From: Candidatus Gastranaerophilales bacterium
GTDB taxonomy: Bacteria; Cyanobacteriota; Vampirovibrionia; Gastranaerophilales; UBA9971
DNA: 6,207 nucleotides
Assembly (NCBI GenBank): GCA_028277195.1
Contig: JANQGS010000090.1
Span: 1-6,207, forward strand
Direction of reading: 5' to 3'
Below the pieces are notes generated by a model that saw only the letters and a list, made by a program, of their open reading frames with translations, had not been told where the DNA came from and did no database searches. This document shows, piece after piece, positions 5,632-6,207 of the stretch. The position numbers and the translations under genes were made by a program. Positions within the stretch are counted from its first letter, which is position 1. Each line of letters starts with the position of its first letter.

Positions 5632-6123
5632 CTAAGCAGCTTGTAGCTGCTGGTATTTAGGTTGATAATTGTAAGGTTGGTTATGTTTGTAAATCATCCA
5701 TATAATTTTAACTAATCTTCTCATAAGGCAATGTAGGGCTTGTTTTTCAGTTTTTCCTTCCTTTAGTTTCCTGATATAATAAGTTTTTGCAACCTCATTA
5801 CACCTTCTTTGAGTAAGAGCTATGGTATAAAACGTTGAGTTAAGTCTACGATTTGCTCTGATATTCCTGTATTTCTTTGAGATTTTACCGCTGGATTTTT
5901 CAACAGGAGCTATTCCCGCATAAGAAGCTATTTTATCCGGTGTTTTGAATTTTTCTATGTTTCCGATTATTCCCACCAGTTTACAGGCTGTTACAGTATC
6001 AATTCCGTCGATTGTATCAAGGTTCTGGAGCAAAGAACTATTTTTTTGTTTTTCCAAAAGCATTTTTTCAAAATTTTTAACCTCTTCTGTTATATTTTTT
6101 AATAACTGACAGGACTTACGCAA
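5632..6123 (-). pseudogene. IS110-family transposase, C-terminal half only
   Basis: The open frame of 163 residues begins at TTG 6123, with an in-frame TAG immediately before it. It carries the Transposase_20 domain (PF02371): a coiled segment (KNITEEVKNFEKMLLEKQ), a helix-hairpin-helix at about 36-70 (DTIDGIDTVTACKLVGIIG, then KIASYAGIAPVEKSSGK), and the following basic region (KYRNIRANRRLNSTFY). Ser77/Ser78 in KSSG correspond to the region of the catalytic serine known from IS110-type recombinases. The N-terminal RuvC-like DEDD domain, roughly half of a usual 330-400 residue enzyme, is missing. The copy is therefore inactive. Its 3' end lies about 24 bases from the broken DUF4325 gene, which it may have interrupted. 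Exact element ends cannot be fixed by eye. Confidence 0.85.
6110..6121. repeat. Possible end of another insertion element
   Basis: CAGGACTTACGC sits exactly where the IS110 transposase similarity stops. Sequences of the type GGACTTACGCA occur at the ends of several bacterial insertion elements, as I recall. It could mark where a second element entered and removed the IS110 front half. The other end would lie outside the window, so this cannot be confirmed here. Confidence 0.3.
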
Positions 6124-6207
6124 CTAACTCAAAAACATCTTGATTAGTGTATTTTTTCATATAGAAATCCTGCAAGAAGTCTCTATGCGCGGCTTCTGTA
6201 CTTTTAT
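6116..6207 (-). CDS. C-terminal end of an unidentified protein, running off the window
   Basis: An open frame enters from the window edge and stops at TAA 6116-6118. It reads KSTEAAHRDFLQDFYMKKYT and then NQDVFELVA. Its stop lies inside the possible element end at 6110-6121, which would fit the tail of a transposase encoded by a second insertion element, but no family motif is visible in these 30 residues. At this length it may also be a chance frame. Confidence 0.3.
   Translation of the reverse strand, partial: KSTEAAHRDFLQDFYMKKYTNQDVFELVA

Overview
The window looks like a piece of a moderately AT-rich bacterial chromosome from an organism I cannot place more closely. The evidence is bacterial: Shine-Dalgarno sites, an exported M16 zinc peptidase, a bacterial PC4-like protein, a standard tryptophan synthase beta chain and insertion-sequence debris. 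Two housekeeping-type genes (M16 peptidase and trpB) sit in the middle. The AT-rich edges hold mobile-element remnants and a broken gene.

Layout: bases 6-82 form a long interrupted inverted repeat. It is followed at 107-277 by a small, headless IS1-type transposase remnant. A PC4/p15-like DNA-binding protein gene (292-519) has its own strong ribosome binding site and a possible promoter inside the IS remnant. Next is a two-domain exported M16 metallopeptidase (about 604-3204).

The most unusual stretch is 3205-3918, between the M16 gene and trpB. It holds two copies of a two-gene module of very small membrane proteins, called here A1-B1 (3244-3426, 3419-3532) and A2-B2 (3571-3810, 3812-3913). 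A1 and A2 are recognisably related in their C-terminal halves. B1 and B2 share size, position and topology. Between the modules is a 12-codon open frame whose start copies the first codons of trpB. A perfect 26-bp direct repeat (3541-3566 and 3927-3952) therefore brackets A2-B2. All frames are packed with overlaps or gaps of a few bases, and trpB has no visible Shine-Dalgarno of its own. The A2-B2 module appears to have been inserted or duplicated exactly at the trpB start, duplicating the start and supplying a new initiation region. I cannot assign a function to A or B.

The catalytically complete trpB (3919-5130) makes the subunit that condenses indole with serine. No trpA or other trp gene is visible. 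Convergent to it is the 3' end of a sensor-ATPase gene with a STAS-like DUF4325 domain (minus strand, 5140-5607), which has lost its front. Directly upstream of that pseudogene is the C-terminal half of an IS110-type transposase (minus strand, 5632-6123), itself cut at its 5' side next to what may be the end of another element running off the window. The right end is thus a nested graveyard of insertions.
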